NCBI GenBank assembly: GCA_046756945.1
Contig: JBHHXI010000010.1
Coordinates: 1 to 36,192 of the forward strand
Length of the DNA: 36,192 bases
DNA from: JACZQZ01 sp046756945
GTDB taxonomy: Bacteria > Pseudomonadota > Alphaproteobacteria > Rhodospirillales > 2-02-FULL-58-16
Direction: 5' to 3'
In this document: positions 14,552-21,709 of the stretch, piece after piece
Layout of the letters: every line of letters begins with the position of its first letter
How positions within the stretch are numbered: the stretch's first letter is position 1
The notes under the pieces: generated by a model
Databases searched by the model: none
Seen by the model: only the letters and a program-made list of their open reading frames with translations
What the model was told of the DNA's origin: nothing
Translations under genes and position numbers: made by a program

Positions 14552-15933
14552 CCGGCACCCTGGCCGAGGAACCCCTCGGCAAAGTCCTCGACGCCATGGC
14601 GCCGACGGACTTCACCTACCGGACCCACCCCGTCGGCGTGAAGGTGGCGGCGCTGATGACCGCGGCGTTGATCAAGCGGCGCCTGCCCGAGGCGGCCGGT
14701 TTCGACCGCGTCCTGGTGCCGGGCCGATTCCAGGGCGACCTGGAGGCGCTCGGCGCCCATTACCGGGTGCCCTTCGAACGCGGCCCGGACGACATCAAGG
14801 ACCTGCCGGAATTCTTCGGCCGCCAAGGGGTGAAGCCCGATTTGTCCCGCCACGACGTGCGCATCTTCGCCGAGATCGTGGATGCGCCGAAAATGGACAT
14901 CGACGCCATCCTCGAACAGGCGCGGCGCTACGCCGCCGACGGCGCCGACGTCATCGACATCGGCTGCCTGCCGGATGTGGCGTTTCCCCATCTTGAAGAA
15001 GCGGTGCGGGCGCTGGTCGCGGCGGGTTTCACGGTCAGCGTGGATTCGGCGGACAGCGACGAGCTCGCGCGCGGCGGGCGCGCCGGGGCCCGCTACCTGT
15101 TCAGCCTGAACGAGGGTACCCTGGGACTGGCCGATGGGATGGACGCCGTCCCCATCCTCGTCCCGACGCCGCACGACGATCTCGACTCCCTGTGCCGGGC
15201 GGTCGAGAAATACGCCGCCGGTGGACGGCCGTTCATCGCCGATCCCATCCTCGACCCCATCCACCACGGGTTCACCGAGTCGCTGGTGCGCTATCATGCG
15301 CTGCGCCGCCGCTTTCCCGACATCGAAATCCTCATGGGCATCGCCAACCTGACCGAGCTTACCGACGCCGACACGACGGGCATCACCGCCCTGATCATGG
15401 GCGTGATCTCGGAGTTGCGCATCGAAAACGTCCTCGTCGTCCAGGTCAGCCCCCATGCCCGGCGGGCCGTCAAGGAGGCCGATCTGGCCCGCCGCATCAT
15501 GTACGCGGCGCGCCAGGCGGGCAGCCTGCCGGCGGGGGTGCATCCCGGCCTCATGTGCCTGCGCGACCGGCGCCCGTTTCCCAACACGGCGGAGGAAATC
15601 GCCGAAATGGCGGCCAGGATCACCGATCCCAGTTTCCGCGTCGAGGTCAGCGAGGCGGGAATCCACGTCTATAACCGGGCGGGCTACCATGTGGACGTCG
15701 ACCCGTTCGGGCTGTTCCCCCACCTCGACGTGGCAGAGGACGGCGCCCATGCCTTTTACCTGGGCGTCGAAATGGCGCGCGCCGAGATCGCCTGGCGACT
15801 GGGCAAGCGGTACGTTCAGGACGAACCGCTCGACTGGGGCTGCGCCGTGGACAGCGGGGCCGGGGACAGCACGGCCTTCAAGGACGAAGGTTCGACCCTC
15901 AAGGCACGGCGCAGGAAACGGAAGCGCAAATGA
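14527..15933 (+). CDS. Dihydropteroate-synthase-like protein of H4MPT synthesis
   Basis: 468 residues. An N-terminal domain (RVLFLTGTLAEEPL, DRVLVPGRFQGDL) precedes a TIM-barrel resembling DHPS: IFAEIVDAPKMDIDAI, GADVIDIGCLPDV (the DHPS DIG motif), VSVDSADSDEL and FIADPILDPIHHG. A Lys/Arg-rich tail (RRRKRKRK) ends the protein. The family is the DHPS-related protein of methanogens and H4MPT-using methylotrophs, which carry it within methanopterin gene islands. It is likely to join the pterin to the arylribose part, as DHPS does with aminobenzoate, but direct proof for the bacterial protein is lacking. The start overlaps the flavoprotein gene by 25 bases. Confidence 0.88.
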   Translation: MPERVLFLTGTLAEEPLGKVLDAMAPTDFTYRTHPVGVKVAALMTAALIKRRLPEAAGFDRVLVPGRFQGDLEALGAHYRVPFERGPDDIKDLPEFFGRQGVKPDLSRHDVRIFAEIVDAPKMDIDAILEQARRYAADGADVIDIGCLPDVAFPHLEEAVRALVAAGFTVSVDSADSDELARGGRAGARYLFSLNEGTLGLADGMDAVPILVPTPHDDLDSLCRAVEKYAAGGRPFIADPILDPIHHGFTESLVRYHALRRRFPDIEILMGIANLTELTDADTTGITALIMGVISELRIENVLVVQVSPHARRAVKEADLARRIMYAARQAGSLPAGVHPGLMCLRDRRPFPNTAEEIAEMAARITDPSFRVEVSEAGIHVYNRAGYHVDVDPFGLFPHLDVAEDGAHAFYLGVEMARAEIAWRLGKRYVQDEPLDWGCAVDSGAGDSTAFKDEGSTLKARRRKRKRK

Positions 15934-16505
15934 TCCGCGAGACCATCGTCACCACGGTGTCGGACCTGGATGAGGTCCACCTCGCCCCCATCGGCGTCAT
16001 CGTCGAAGGCGACGCCCGCATCATCGCGCCGTTCCGGCCCTCGACCACCCTTGACAACCTGCGCGCCAATCCGTTCGCCGTCGTCAATTACACCGACGAC
16101 GTCCGCGTCTTCGCCGGTTGCCTGACCGGCCGCCGCACCTGGAGCACCCGGCCGGCGACCCACACGCCGGGCGCGGTCCTCGAGCAAAGCCTCGCCCACG
16201 CCGAGGTGAAGGTGACCCATGTGGAAGAGGACGACGTTCGTCCCCGCTTCACCTGCGAGGTCGTGCACACCGAATCCCACGCCCCGTTCCAGGGCTTCAA
16301 CCGCGCCCAGGCGGCGGTCGTCGAGGCGGCGATCCTGGTCAGCCGGCTGCACATGCTGCCCATGGAAAAGATCGACACCGAGATCGCCTACCTGGAGATC
16401 GCGGTGGCGAAGACGGCGGGTCCCGGCGAACGGGAGGCGTGGGGGTGGCTGATCGAGCGCATCGACGAGTTCAAGCGCCAAAGCGCCCGGGAGAAGCAGG
16501 CATGA
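15930..16505 (+). CDS. DUF447-domain flavin-fold protein
   Basis: 191 residues. Start overlaps the DHPS-like stop by four bases (ATGA). The sequence follows DUF447 (Pfam family in methanogens and methylotrophs; orf9 in the Methylobacterium island): MIRETIVTTVSD, VHLAPIGVIVEG, IIAPFRPSTTLDNLRANPFAVVNYTDD, and FQGFNRAQAAVVEAAILVSR. The fold is expected to be an FMN-binding split barrel. Its reaction is unknown, although it is needed for or strongly linked to the H4MPT pathway by gene context. It lies between the DHPS-like and MfnB genes, an arrangement that supports a cofactor role. Confidence 0.85.
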   Translation: MIRETIVTTVSDLDEVHLAPIGVIVEGDARIIAPFRPSTTLDNLRANPFAVVNYTDDVRVFAGCLTGRRTWSTRPATHTPGAVLEQSLAHAEVKVTHVEEDDVRPRFTCEVVHTESHAPFQGFNRAQAAVVEAAILVSRLHMLPMEKIDTEIAYLEIAVAKTAGPGEREAWGWLIERIDEFKRQSAREKQA

Positions 16506-17257
16506 CAGGCATGCTGGCCAGCGTCGCATCCGTCGACGAGGCCGCCCTGGCCCTCGACGGCGGGGCCGATCTCATCGATCTCAAGGACCCCGCCGCCGGC
16601 GCCCTGGGGGCGTTGCCGTTGGGGACTATCCGGGCCGCCGTCCGCCTGGTTTCCGGGCGGCGCCGGCTGAGCGCCACCGTCGGCGACCGTGTGACCGACC
16701 CCGCCGCCCTTGCCGGCGCCGTCGCCAGGACCGCCGCCGCCGGGGTGGATTTCGTCAAGGTCGGCTTCGCCGCCGGCGCCGACCATCACGCCCTGGCCGG
16801 GGCGCTGGCCGGCGAGGCGGCGCGGGGCACGGCGATCGTGGCGGTACTGTTTGCCGACCGGGAGGCGGATTTCACGCTTCTTCCGCGGCTCGCCGCATGC
16901 GGCTTCGCCGGGGCAATGCTGGACACCGCCGACAAGAACGGCGTTTCCCTCTGCCGGTGCATGGACGAGGCGCGGCTCGGCCGCTTCGTCGACGGGGCCC
17001 GGTCGCTGGGCCTGCTGAGCGGCCTGGCCGGCTCCCTCGGGCCGCAAGACGTGGCGCCGCTGATGGCCCTCGGGCCCGACTATCTCGGCTTTCGCGGCGC
17101 GCTGTGCGGCGGCGGCGAGCGCTGCGCCGGGCTGGACCCGGACCGGCTGCGGGCGATGCGCGCCCTGGTCCGCCCATCGGCGCCGCCGGTCATCCCCGCC
17201 CGGCCGCCAGCAGCGCCACCGACGCCGCCGGGGCGCACCGCGCCGCCCATTCCCTAG
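16502..17257 (+). CDS. mfnB: (5-formylfuran-3-yl)methyl phosphate synthase, MfnB
   Basis: 251 residues; the ATG overlaps the DUF447 stop. Short TIM-barrel protein of the DUF556/MfnB family: MLASVASVDEAALAL, DLIDLKDPAAGALGALP (catalytic Lys in DLKDP), DFVKVGFAAGA, MLDTADKNGVSL (second Lys) and YLGFRGALCGGGERC. MfnB condenses two glyceraldehyde-3-phosphates into the furan phosphate that begins methanofuran/methylofuran synthesis. The last 30 residues are an unusual Pro-rich tail that overlaps the convergent MfnF-like gene by 68 bases. The C-terminal tail is probably not needed for catalysis. Confidence 0.92.
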   Translation: MTGMLASVASVDEAALALDGGADLIDLKDPAAGALGALPLGTIRAAVRLVSGRRRLSATVGDRVTDPAALAGAVARTAAAGVDFVKVGFAAGADHHALAGALAGEAARGTAIVAVLFADREADFTLLPRLAACGFAGAMLDTADKNGVSLCRCMDEARLGRFVDGARSLGLLSGLAGSLGPQDVAPLMALGPDYLGFRGALCGGGERCAGLDPDRLRAMRALVRPSAPPVIPARPPAAPPTPPGRTAPPIP

Positions 17258-18230
17258 CCTCTTTCCCGCCCCGCACCAGGGAGCCGAAATCCACGTACGG
17301 GCGGCCCAGGCCGCGGGCCAGGTCGCGCACCAGGAAGCGGCCGATCCCGGCGCCGACAAGGGGCGCGTCGTCGTCGAGGAGCCCCGGCGCCAGAACCCGC
17401 CCGCAGGCCGCGTCAAGGCGCCGCCGCTGGGCTTCGGCGAGGTGCAGGGCCAGGCGCTTCCACTCGGCCATGTCCGCCGTCTCCACGTCGCGGCCGAGCA
17501 TGCGGGCCAGGCGGCGGGCGCTGTCGGCCTCGCCCTTGCCCTTGTTGTCCGCCGCCGGAAGCTGGTCGGCTTCTTCGGGCAGGCGGCCGCACAACCGGTG
17601 GACGTCGGCCATGGTGGCGAACAGCTCGGGGATGAGGGGCTGGTCATCGCCGCCGAACGGAACGCTCTCCGCCACGGCGAACACCGGGGTGCGGGTGACG
17701 CCCGTGTAGACCAGTTCGCAACGGGTCAGGCGCGCATGATCGGTATATCCCTTGCCCAGGACCTTGCCGTCGCGGAAGGGAACGATGTCGCTGGTGGTGC
17801 TGCCGATGTCCATGAACAATCCCTGGGAACGGGACTTCGCGGCAAAGGTCGCGCTGGCCAGCCAGTTGGCCGAGGCGACCCGGTGCGCCTGAAGGACCGC
17901 CTTTTCGGGCGGCAGGAAACCGGCCGCGCCGGCATAGACCAGAATTTTGCCGTCCGGCAGCATCCTCCGCATGGTCCCGATCAGGCGGCGGACGCCTTCG
18001 CCGCGGCTTTCGAACAGGTCCGTCATTTCCCCGGTCATGGTCACGGCGCTCAGGCCGATGGCGCCGAGCCGGCCGAGGGCCTCGGCGACGGCCGCCTCCA
18101 GGTGCGCAATCCCCTGCCACAGCGGACACGGAAGCTGCATCACCGTTTTCATCCGGCCTTCGCCGTCCACGTGCGCCACCTTCAGATGGGCGCCGCCCAC
18201 GTCCCACCCGGCGATCCCTGTCTCAGGCAT
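17190..18230 (-). CDS. MfnF-like H4MPT/methylofuran pathway protein (hydantoinase/oxoprolinase relative)
   Basis: 346 residues from the ATG at 18230; an open frame begins earlier, but this start overlaps the ligase stop (catgcctga) as is usual in the operon. N-terminal ETGIAGWDVGGAHLKVA and later LFMDIGSTTSDIVPF are the phosphate loops of the ASKHA-type fold; the centre has GEMTDLFESRGEGV and YTGVTRTPVFA. The family (orf5 of methylotroph islands) includes archaeal MfnF, which couples the activated furan to tyramine-glutamate. In Methylobacterium methylofuran carries tyrosine instead of tyramine, so the bacterial partner substrate may differ. The gene follows the ATP-grasp gene and is convergent with mfnB. 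Confidence 0.88.
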   Translation of the reverse strand: MPETGIAGWDVGGAHLKVAHVDGEGRMKTVMQLPCPLWQGIAHLEAAVAEALGRLGAIGLSAVTMTGEMTDLFESRGEGVRRLIGTMRRMLPDGKILVYAGAAGFLPPEKAVLQAHRVASANWLASATFAAKSRSQGLFMDIGSTTSDIVPFRDGKVLGKGYTDHARLTRCELVYTGVTRTPVFAVAESVPFGGDDQPLIPELFATMADVHRLCGRLPEEADQLPAADNKGKGEADSARRLARMLGRDVETADMAEWKRLALHLAEAQRRRLDAACGRVLAPGLLDDDAPLVGAGIGRFLVRDLARGLGRPYVDFGSLVRGGKEAREWAARCAPAASVALLAAGRG

Positions 18231-19260
18231 GGATCCCGGCCTCCCCGGCGTCGACGGCAACCTCCACCGGGGTCACGGCCGGCGTCCCGGCGGGCGGGGC
18301 GAACGGGGCGCCCCCGTCGTCCAGCAGATCGAGCACCAGACCGGCCGGATTGCACCCGGTCGCGGCGGCGAGGCCGGCGTAGGACGTGGTCAGGCGCGGA
18401 TTGACGTCGACCACCAGCGGCCCCAGGGCGGTTTCCACGAGATCGATGCCGATATACCCCCACAGCCCCGGGATCGCCCCGGCGACCGCCGCGGCGATCG
18501 GGGCAAAGGCCCGGCGCTTTTCCTCGCGCCCCCCGACGATGCCGCCCACATACCGGAGCCGGCCGCCGTCAATGGCGATCTGCTGGCTGTTGCAACTGAG
18601 CAGCCGCGCATCGCCGTCCCTGGCGAGCACCGAAAGGCTCGCCGCGCGTCCCTCGGCGTACGGCTGGATGACGTGGGAGTCAGTCCGCCCGTCCTCGTTC
18701 AGCCAGCGCCGCATCTTGTCTGCATCGTGGAACAGGCGCGTGTCCTCGGCGCCGGCGCCGTCGTCGGGCTTGGCGACCCAGCCCCGGCGGGCGCGCGGCA
18801 GGGCACCCCGGGCCGGATGGGTGGGGACGACGGGCACGCCGCGCCCGGCCAGGATACGCGCCGTCGCGCTCTTGCTGGACGCAATATGAATGGCCTCGAC
18901 GGACGGGCCGAGTAGGATGCGCCGATGGGCAACCACCATTTCACTCAACCGCTCGAGCCGGCCCCCGGTCTCCGGCGCGATCGGCCACACCGCGTCGGCG
19001 TCGGCGATGCAGCGCCGCCAGGACGGCCACACGTCGTCCGCATCCCGGGGCACGGACCAGCGGACCGGCAGACCGGACGGCGCCAGGTCGGACGCCGCGA
19101 GCCGCGCATCGCGGCTGGCGGCGATCCGCAAGGCGTCCAACCCGGCAAGGTCGCGCAGCAGGGCGCCGGTCATCATCGCGCCTTCGCGAAGAAGCGAAGG
19201 GGGCAGTGGCTCGCCATGAAGGCCGCCGCCGGTGACGTATTCGCAGACAAAGATTTTCAG
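18223..19260 (-). CDS. ATP-grasp ligase, MfnD-like, with a probable CTG start
   Basis: 345 residues if started at CTG 19260. The conventional ATG at 19176 would drop a segment reading KIFVCEYVTGGGLHG and PPSLLREGA, which matches the family start (GG then SL-EG-M). The CTG has GGAG eight bases upstream, and no ATG/GTG/TTG lies between an in-frame TGA and that CTG. The C-terminal half has ATP-grasp residues (GWVAKPDDGAGAEDT, LWGYIGIDLVE, LVVDVNPRLTTSYAGL). MfnD of methanogens ligates glutamate to tyramine; here a tyrosine or glutamate ligation in methylofuran is inferred. It shares a stop-start overlap with the MfnF-like gene. Confidence 0.87.
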   Translation of the reverse strand: MKIFVCEYVTGGGLHGEPLPPSLLREGAMMTGALLRDLAGLDALRIAASRDARLAASDLAPSGLPVRWSVPRDADDVWPSWRRCIADADAVWPIAPETGGRLERLSEMVVAHRRILLGPSVEAIHIASSKSATARILAGRGVPVVPTHPARGALPRARRGWVAKPDDGAGAEDTRLFHDADKMRRWLNEDGRTDSHVIQPYAEGRAASLSVLARDGDARLLSCNSQQIAIDGGRLRYVGGIVGGREEKRRAFAPIAAAVAGAIPGLWGYIGIDLVETALGPLVVDVNPRLTTSYAGLAAATGCNPAGLVLDLLDDGGAPFAPPAGTPAVTPVEVAVDAGEAGIHA

Positions 19261-19271
19261 GGCCGGTCTCC

Positions 19272-19991
19272 GTGATATTCGTACCCGTCATGGACCTCAT
19301 GGGGGGCCGGGTGGTCCAGGCGCGGGGCGGCGCGCGCGAGCGCTACCGGCCGGTGACCTCAGGGCTGTGTCCGGGCAGCGAGCCCGCCGACGTGGTCCGT
19401 GGCTTTCTCGGACTTTACCCGTTCTCGACCCTCTATGTTGCCGATCTCGACGCCATCGAAGGCCATGGGGACAACGGCGCGGTCATAGAACGCCTGGGGG
19501 AACGGTTCCCGGCCCTCGATCTTTGGGTGGACGCGGGTCTTACCGGGCGGGCCGCCTGTCTCCGTTGGCTGGCACTGGGGTGCGGGACCCTGGTGCTGGG
19601 CAGCGAATCCCAGGACGATCCGGAGACCCTGGAGGGGCTGCACGGCAGCGCCGACGGCGGCCGGCTCGTCCTGTCGCTCGATTTCCGCGGCGCCGATTTC
19701 CTCGGGCCCGCCGGCCTTCTTGAGCGGCCCGAAATCTGGCCCGGGCGCGTCATCGCCATGACCCTGGCCCGGATCGGCGGCGACCGGGGACCCGACCTCG
19801 ACCGGCTGAAGCGGGTGATGGAGGCGGCGCCCGGCAAGCAAATCTTTGCCGCCGGCGGCGTGCGCGACGTGGACGACCTCGTGGACCTGGCGGCGCTCGG
19901 CGTCGGCGGCGTGCTGCTGGCAAGCGCCTTGCACGACGGCCGCATCGGCCGCTCCGAGATCGCGCAAATCGGGCGCACCGCGATCCCCTGA
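19272..19991 (+). CDS. HisA/HisF-related TIM-barrel protein of the H4MPT island
   Basis: 239 residues from a GTG at 19272. It matches the HisA-like family found with methanopterin genes: FVPVMDLMGGRVVQARGG at the start, STLYVADLDAIEG, a mid-barrel LVLSLDFRGADFLGP, and AAGGVRDVDDLVDLAALG with the phosphate-binding loop GGVLLASALHDG. True HisA isomerises a ribosyl-aminoimidazole; this version probably acts on a related sugar or ribosyl compound, such as a ribose part of H4MPT, but its activity is unknown. It diverges from the ATP-grasp gene with only 11 bases between start codons, so the two control regions must overlap. Its ribosome site (aggg) is weak. Confidence 0.85.
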   Translation: MIFVPVMDLMGGRVVQARGGARERYRPVTSGLCPGSEPADVVRGFLGLYPFSTLYVADLDAIEGHGDNGAVIERLGERFPALDLWVDAGLTGRAACLRWLALGCGTLVLGSESQDDPETLEGLHGSADGGRLVLSLDFRGADFLGPAGLLERPEIWPGRVIAMTLARIGGDRGPDLDRLKRVMEAAPGKQIFAAGGVRDVDDLVDLAALGVGGVLLASALHDGRIGRSEIAQIGRTAIP

Positions 19992-20009
19992 GGGGCCCCG
20001 GGTATCAAA

Positions 20010-20029
20010 GGCGGAGGCGGAACTCCGCC
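20010..20029. terminator. Bidirectional terminator hairpin between HisA-like gene and fae
   Basis: GGCGGAG at 20010-20016 and CTCCGCC at 20023-20029 with a six-base loop, 18 bases after the HisA-like stop. On the minus strand it is followed by tttgat, a short T-run, and lies directly after the fae reading extension. It probably ends both convergent units. Confidence 0.55.
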
Positions 20030-20114
20030 CCTACCCCTTGAACATATTAACCAGCTTCGCCAGCCAGCCGCCCTCGCTTTGGGTTTCCGTCGCCGGCGGC
20101 GTTCTGGGTTCCTT

Positions 20115-20627
20115 TCAGCCGGACGCGGCGAAGGGATGTTCGGCGGTGCCCTTCTGGGCGACCACGGTCGAAGCACGCGGCTCACCGGCGACCGCCCTTT
20201 GAATGGATTCCTTGGTGGCCTGGTAGTTGAAATCCTGGATCTTCTGGTCGTCCGTCGCCTCCCAGTGGATGAAGACGCCGACGCAGATGAACAGGTCGTC
20301 CGCCTCGTCCGCCGGGATCGTGCCGTCCTCGACGCAGTCCGCCACCGCCATGGCAACCGCCCGCTGCGCCGGTCCGAACATCTGCACCGCCTGGGTGGCG
20401 CCCTTGATGGTCACCTTGTTGAACATCACGGTGTTCGGCTTCGTCGCCAGATTCGGCGCGACGACGGCCAGCAGGCTGGTAAACCCGTCCTTGTTGTTGG
20501 TGAGGGCGTTGCAGAAAGCGGCTTCCACCGCCCCGCCCCGCGGTCCGATCATCAAATCAATGTGGGCGACTTCGTTGCCGTCGCCGACCAACGATTCACC
20601 GACACAAGTATTGGTGATTTTAGCCAT
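20115..20627 (-). CDS. fae: Formaldehyde-activating enzyme, Fae
   Basis: 170 residues; catalyses the condensation of formaldehyde with H4MPT to methylene-H4MPT in the cytoplasm. The complete family pattern is visible: GESLVGDGNEVAHIDLMIG (His22 in the active-site AHID), NKDGFTSLLAVVAPNLATKP, FNKVTIKGATQAVQMFGPAQ, EADDLFICVGVFIHWEA and EHPFAASG at the end, close to the Methylobacterium length. The ATG has a strong ggggagg six bases upstream and a leader carrying the boxes shared with xoxF, as expected of an abundant enzyme. Odd: the codons after the UGA stop (20117-20115) read on in frame for 27 residues, ending GGWLAKLVNMFKG, before a TAG at 20031-20033. Confidence 0.96.
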   Translation of the reverse strand: MAKITNTCVGESLVGDGNEVAHIDLMIGPRGGAVEAAFCNALTNNKDGFTSLLAVVAPNLATKPNTVMFNKVTIKGATQAVQMFGPAQRAVAMAVADCVEDGTIPADEADDLFICVGVFIHWEATDDQKIQDFNYQATKESIQRAVAGEPRASTVVAQKGTAEHPFAASG

Positions 20628-20661
20628 CGATTACCTCCCCTCGAGACCTTTCCCGGGCGCA

Positions 20662-20773
20662 ATCTTCTCGTTTACAGCGTCTGACGGGCATGACCTGCCA
20701 GACCGGTTGCCGGATGCACCATTCCATAGGACTTCACGGCGCCACCCGTCGCTTTGGAAGGCGCCGAGAGGCA
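20662..20773 (-). promoter_or_regulatory. Conserved multi-box leader element upstream of fae (copy also at xoxF)
   Basis: Same ordered boxes as upstream of xoxF: TGCCTCTCGGCGCCTTCCA (20773-20755), TGGCGCCGT (20744-20736), GGTGCATC (20720-20713), CAACCGGTCTGG (20709-20698) and the perfect 22-base block (20683-20662). The hairpin between the last two boxes is kept: GTCTGG pairs with TCAGAC, and inside it GGT pairs with GCC across a three-base loop. Relative to xoxF the changes in paired positions are C to U and A to G, both retaining pairing by wobble, while the loop differs. It ends 34 bases before the fae ATG, closer than at xoxF (85). Confidence 0.65.
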
Positions 20774-20797
20774 TGGTAGTCGCTTTAATCAAATGAC

Positions 20798-20820
20798 GGC
20801 AAGGAGATATTCGTCTTGCC
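20798..20820 (-). terminator. Candidate terminator between the CitG-like gene and the fae leader
   Basis: GGCAAG at 20798-20803 and CTTGCC at 20815-20820 with an 11-base loop, ten bases after the CitG-like stop. On the minus strand it is followed by gtcatttgatt. It would separate the mptG-to-CitG operon from fae, which has its own leader. Confidence 0.45.
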
Positions 20821-20830
20821 CAAGCGCGTG

Positions 20831-21709
20831 CTAACGCCTCGCCGGATCGTCCGCGCCCGCCAGGCGCCGGGCAAGCAGGGTGGCGACGGTGAGGTCGGCG
20901 CTGGTCCCGGGATTCTGCTCCGCCGCCTTGAGCTCGGCATCGAAATCCAGCAGCGCCCGGCGCATGTCCGGCGGCCGGCGGCAACGCTCGAACCGGCGAT
21001 CCAGGACGGCGGCCTTGCGGCGCACGGTTTCGGCCGCCGCCGCCCCGCCGGTGCGCGCGATATGGCTGTCGGCGAATTGGCCGAGGAATCCCAGGTAGAC
21101 CGACGTCGTCGCCCACGCGTCGCTGTTCCAGCGCCCCATGGCCTCTTCGAGGCGGGGCACGCCGAAGCCGAACACGTCCTCGAACGCGGTTGCGTACTGT
21201 CGGGCGATGCGGTCCCGGTCCCGGGCCTCGTTCATGGCGTCCAGCAGGGTGACCGTGGGGCGCTGGCGCACGTCGTGGCGGCCGCTGGACCCGAGGCCGG
21301 CCGGCGCCGCCAGGCGGATGGCGCGGTAGGCCAGCTCGGCGTCGGCGACGTCGAGGGCATCGAGAACGGTGCGTACCCCGGCCCTCAGCCCTGCGCCCGC
21401 GCCGCCGGCGAGCGCGGCGTGGGCCAGGGGGGCGCACAGTAGCACGATGCCCAGGTTGGTGTTGCACCCGACGGCGGCGCGGGTCGCCTCGACGGACCCC
21501 TGGATGCGCTCGCCGACGCTGAGCCCGGGCCGGCCCAGGACCTCGGCCGTCACCGCCGCGCTTTTTTGGAAATCCTCCACCGTCATGCCGTGGCCGTCGG
21601 CGTAGACGTGCACGTTGCCCGGCTTGAGGGCGGCCAGCTCGCCCAGACAGGCGTCCCGCACCGCTTCGCCAACCCGTGAAGCGCGCGCGCCCACGGCGTG
21701 CCCGGACAT
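20831..21709 (-). CDS. CitG-like (triphosphoribosyl-dephospho-CoA synthase family) H4MPT island protein
   Basis: 292 residues; the ATG directly follows the RimK-like stop. The sequence matches the CitG/MdcB relative that recurs in methylotroph islands (orf7): ACLGELAALKPGNVHVYADGHG, FQKSAAVTAEVLGRPGLSVGERI, AVGCNTNLGIVLLCAPLA and RQRPTVTLLDAM. The true CitG attaches a triphosphoribosyl group to dephospho-CoA. Here transfer of a phosphoribosyl unit during H4MPT assembly is a reasonable inference but not shown. It is the last gene of the mptG-mtdB-mch operon before the fae leader. Confidence 0.87.
   Translation of the reverse strand: MSGHAVGARASRVGEAVRDACLGELAALKPGNVHVYADGHGMTVEDFQKSAAVTAEVLGRPGLSVGERIQGSVEATRAAVGCNTNLGIVLLCAPLAHAALAGGAGAGLRAGVRTVLDALDVADAELAYRAIRLAAPAGLGSSGRHDVRQRPTVTLLDAMNEARDRDRIARQYATAFEDVFGFGVPRLEEAMGRWNSDAWATTSVYLGFLGQFADSHIARTGGAAAAETVRRKAAVLDRRFERCRRPPDMRRALLDFDAELKAAEQNPGTSADLTVATLLARRLAGADDPARR

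Noticed and set aside
14284..15750. 488-residue minus-strand frame opposite the DHPS-like gene
   Set aside because: No recognisable domain; the plus-strand DHPS-like protein and its overlaps with neighbours are convincing.
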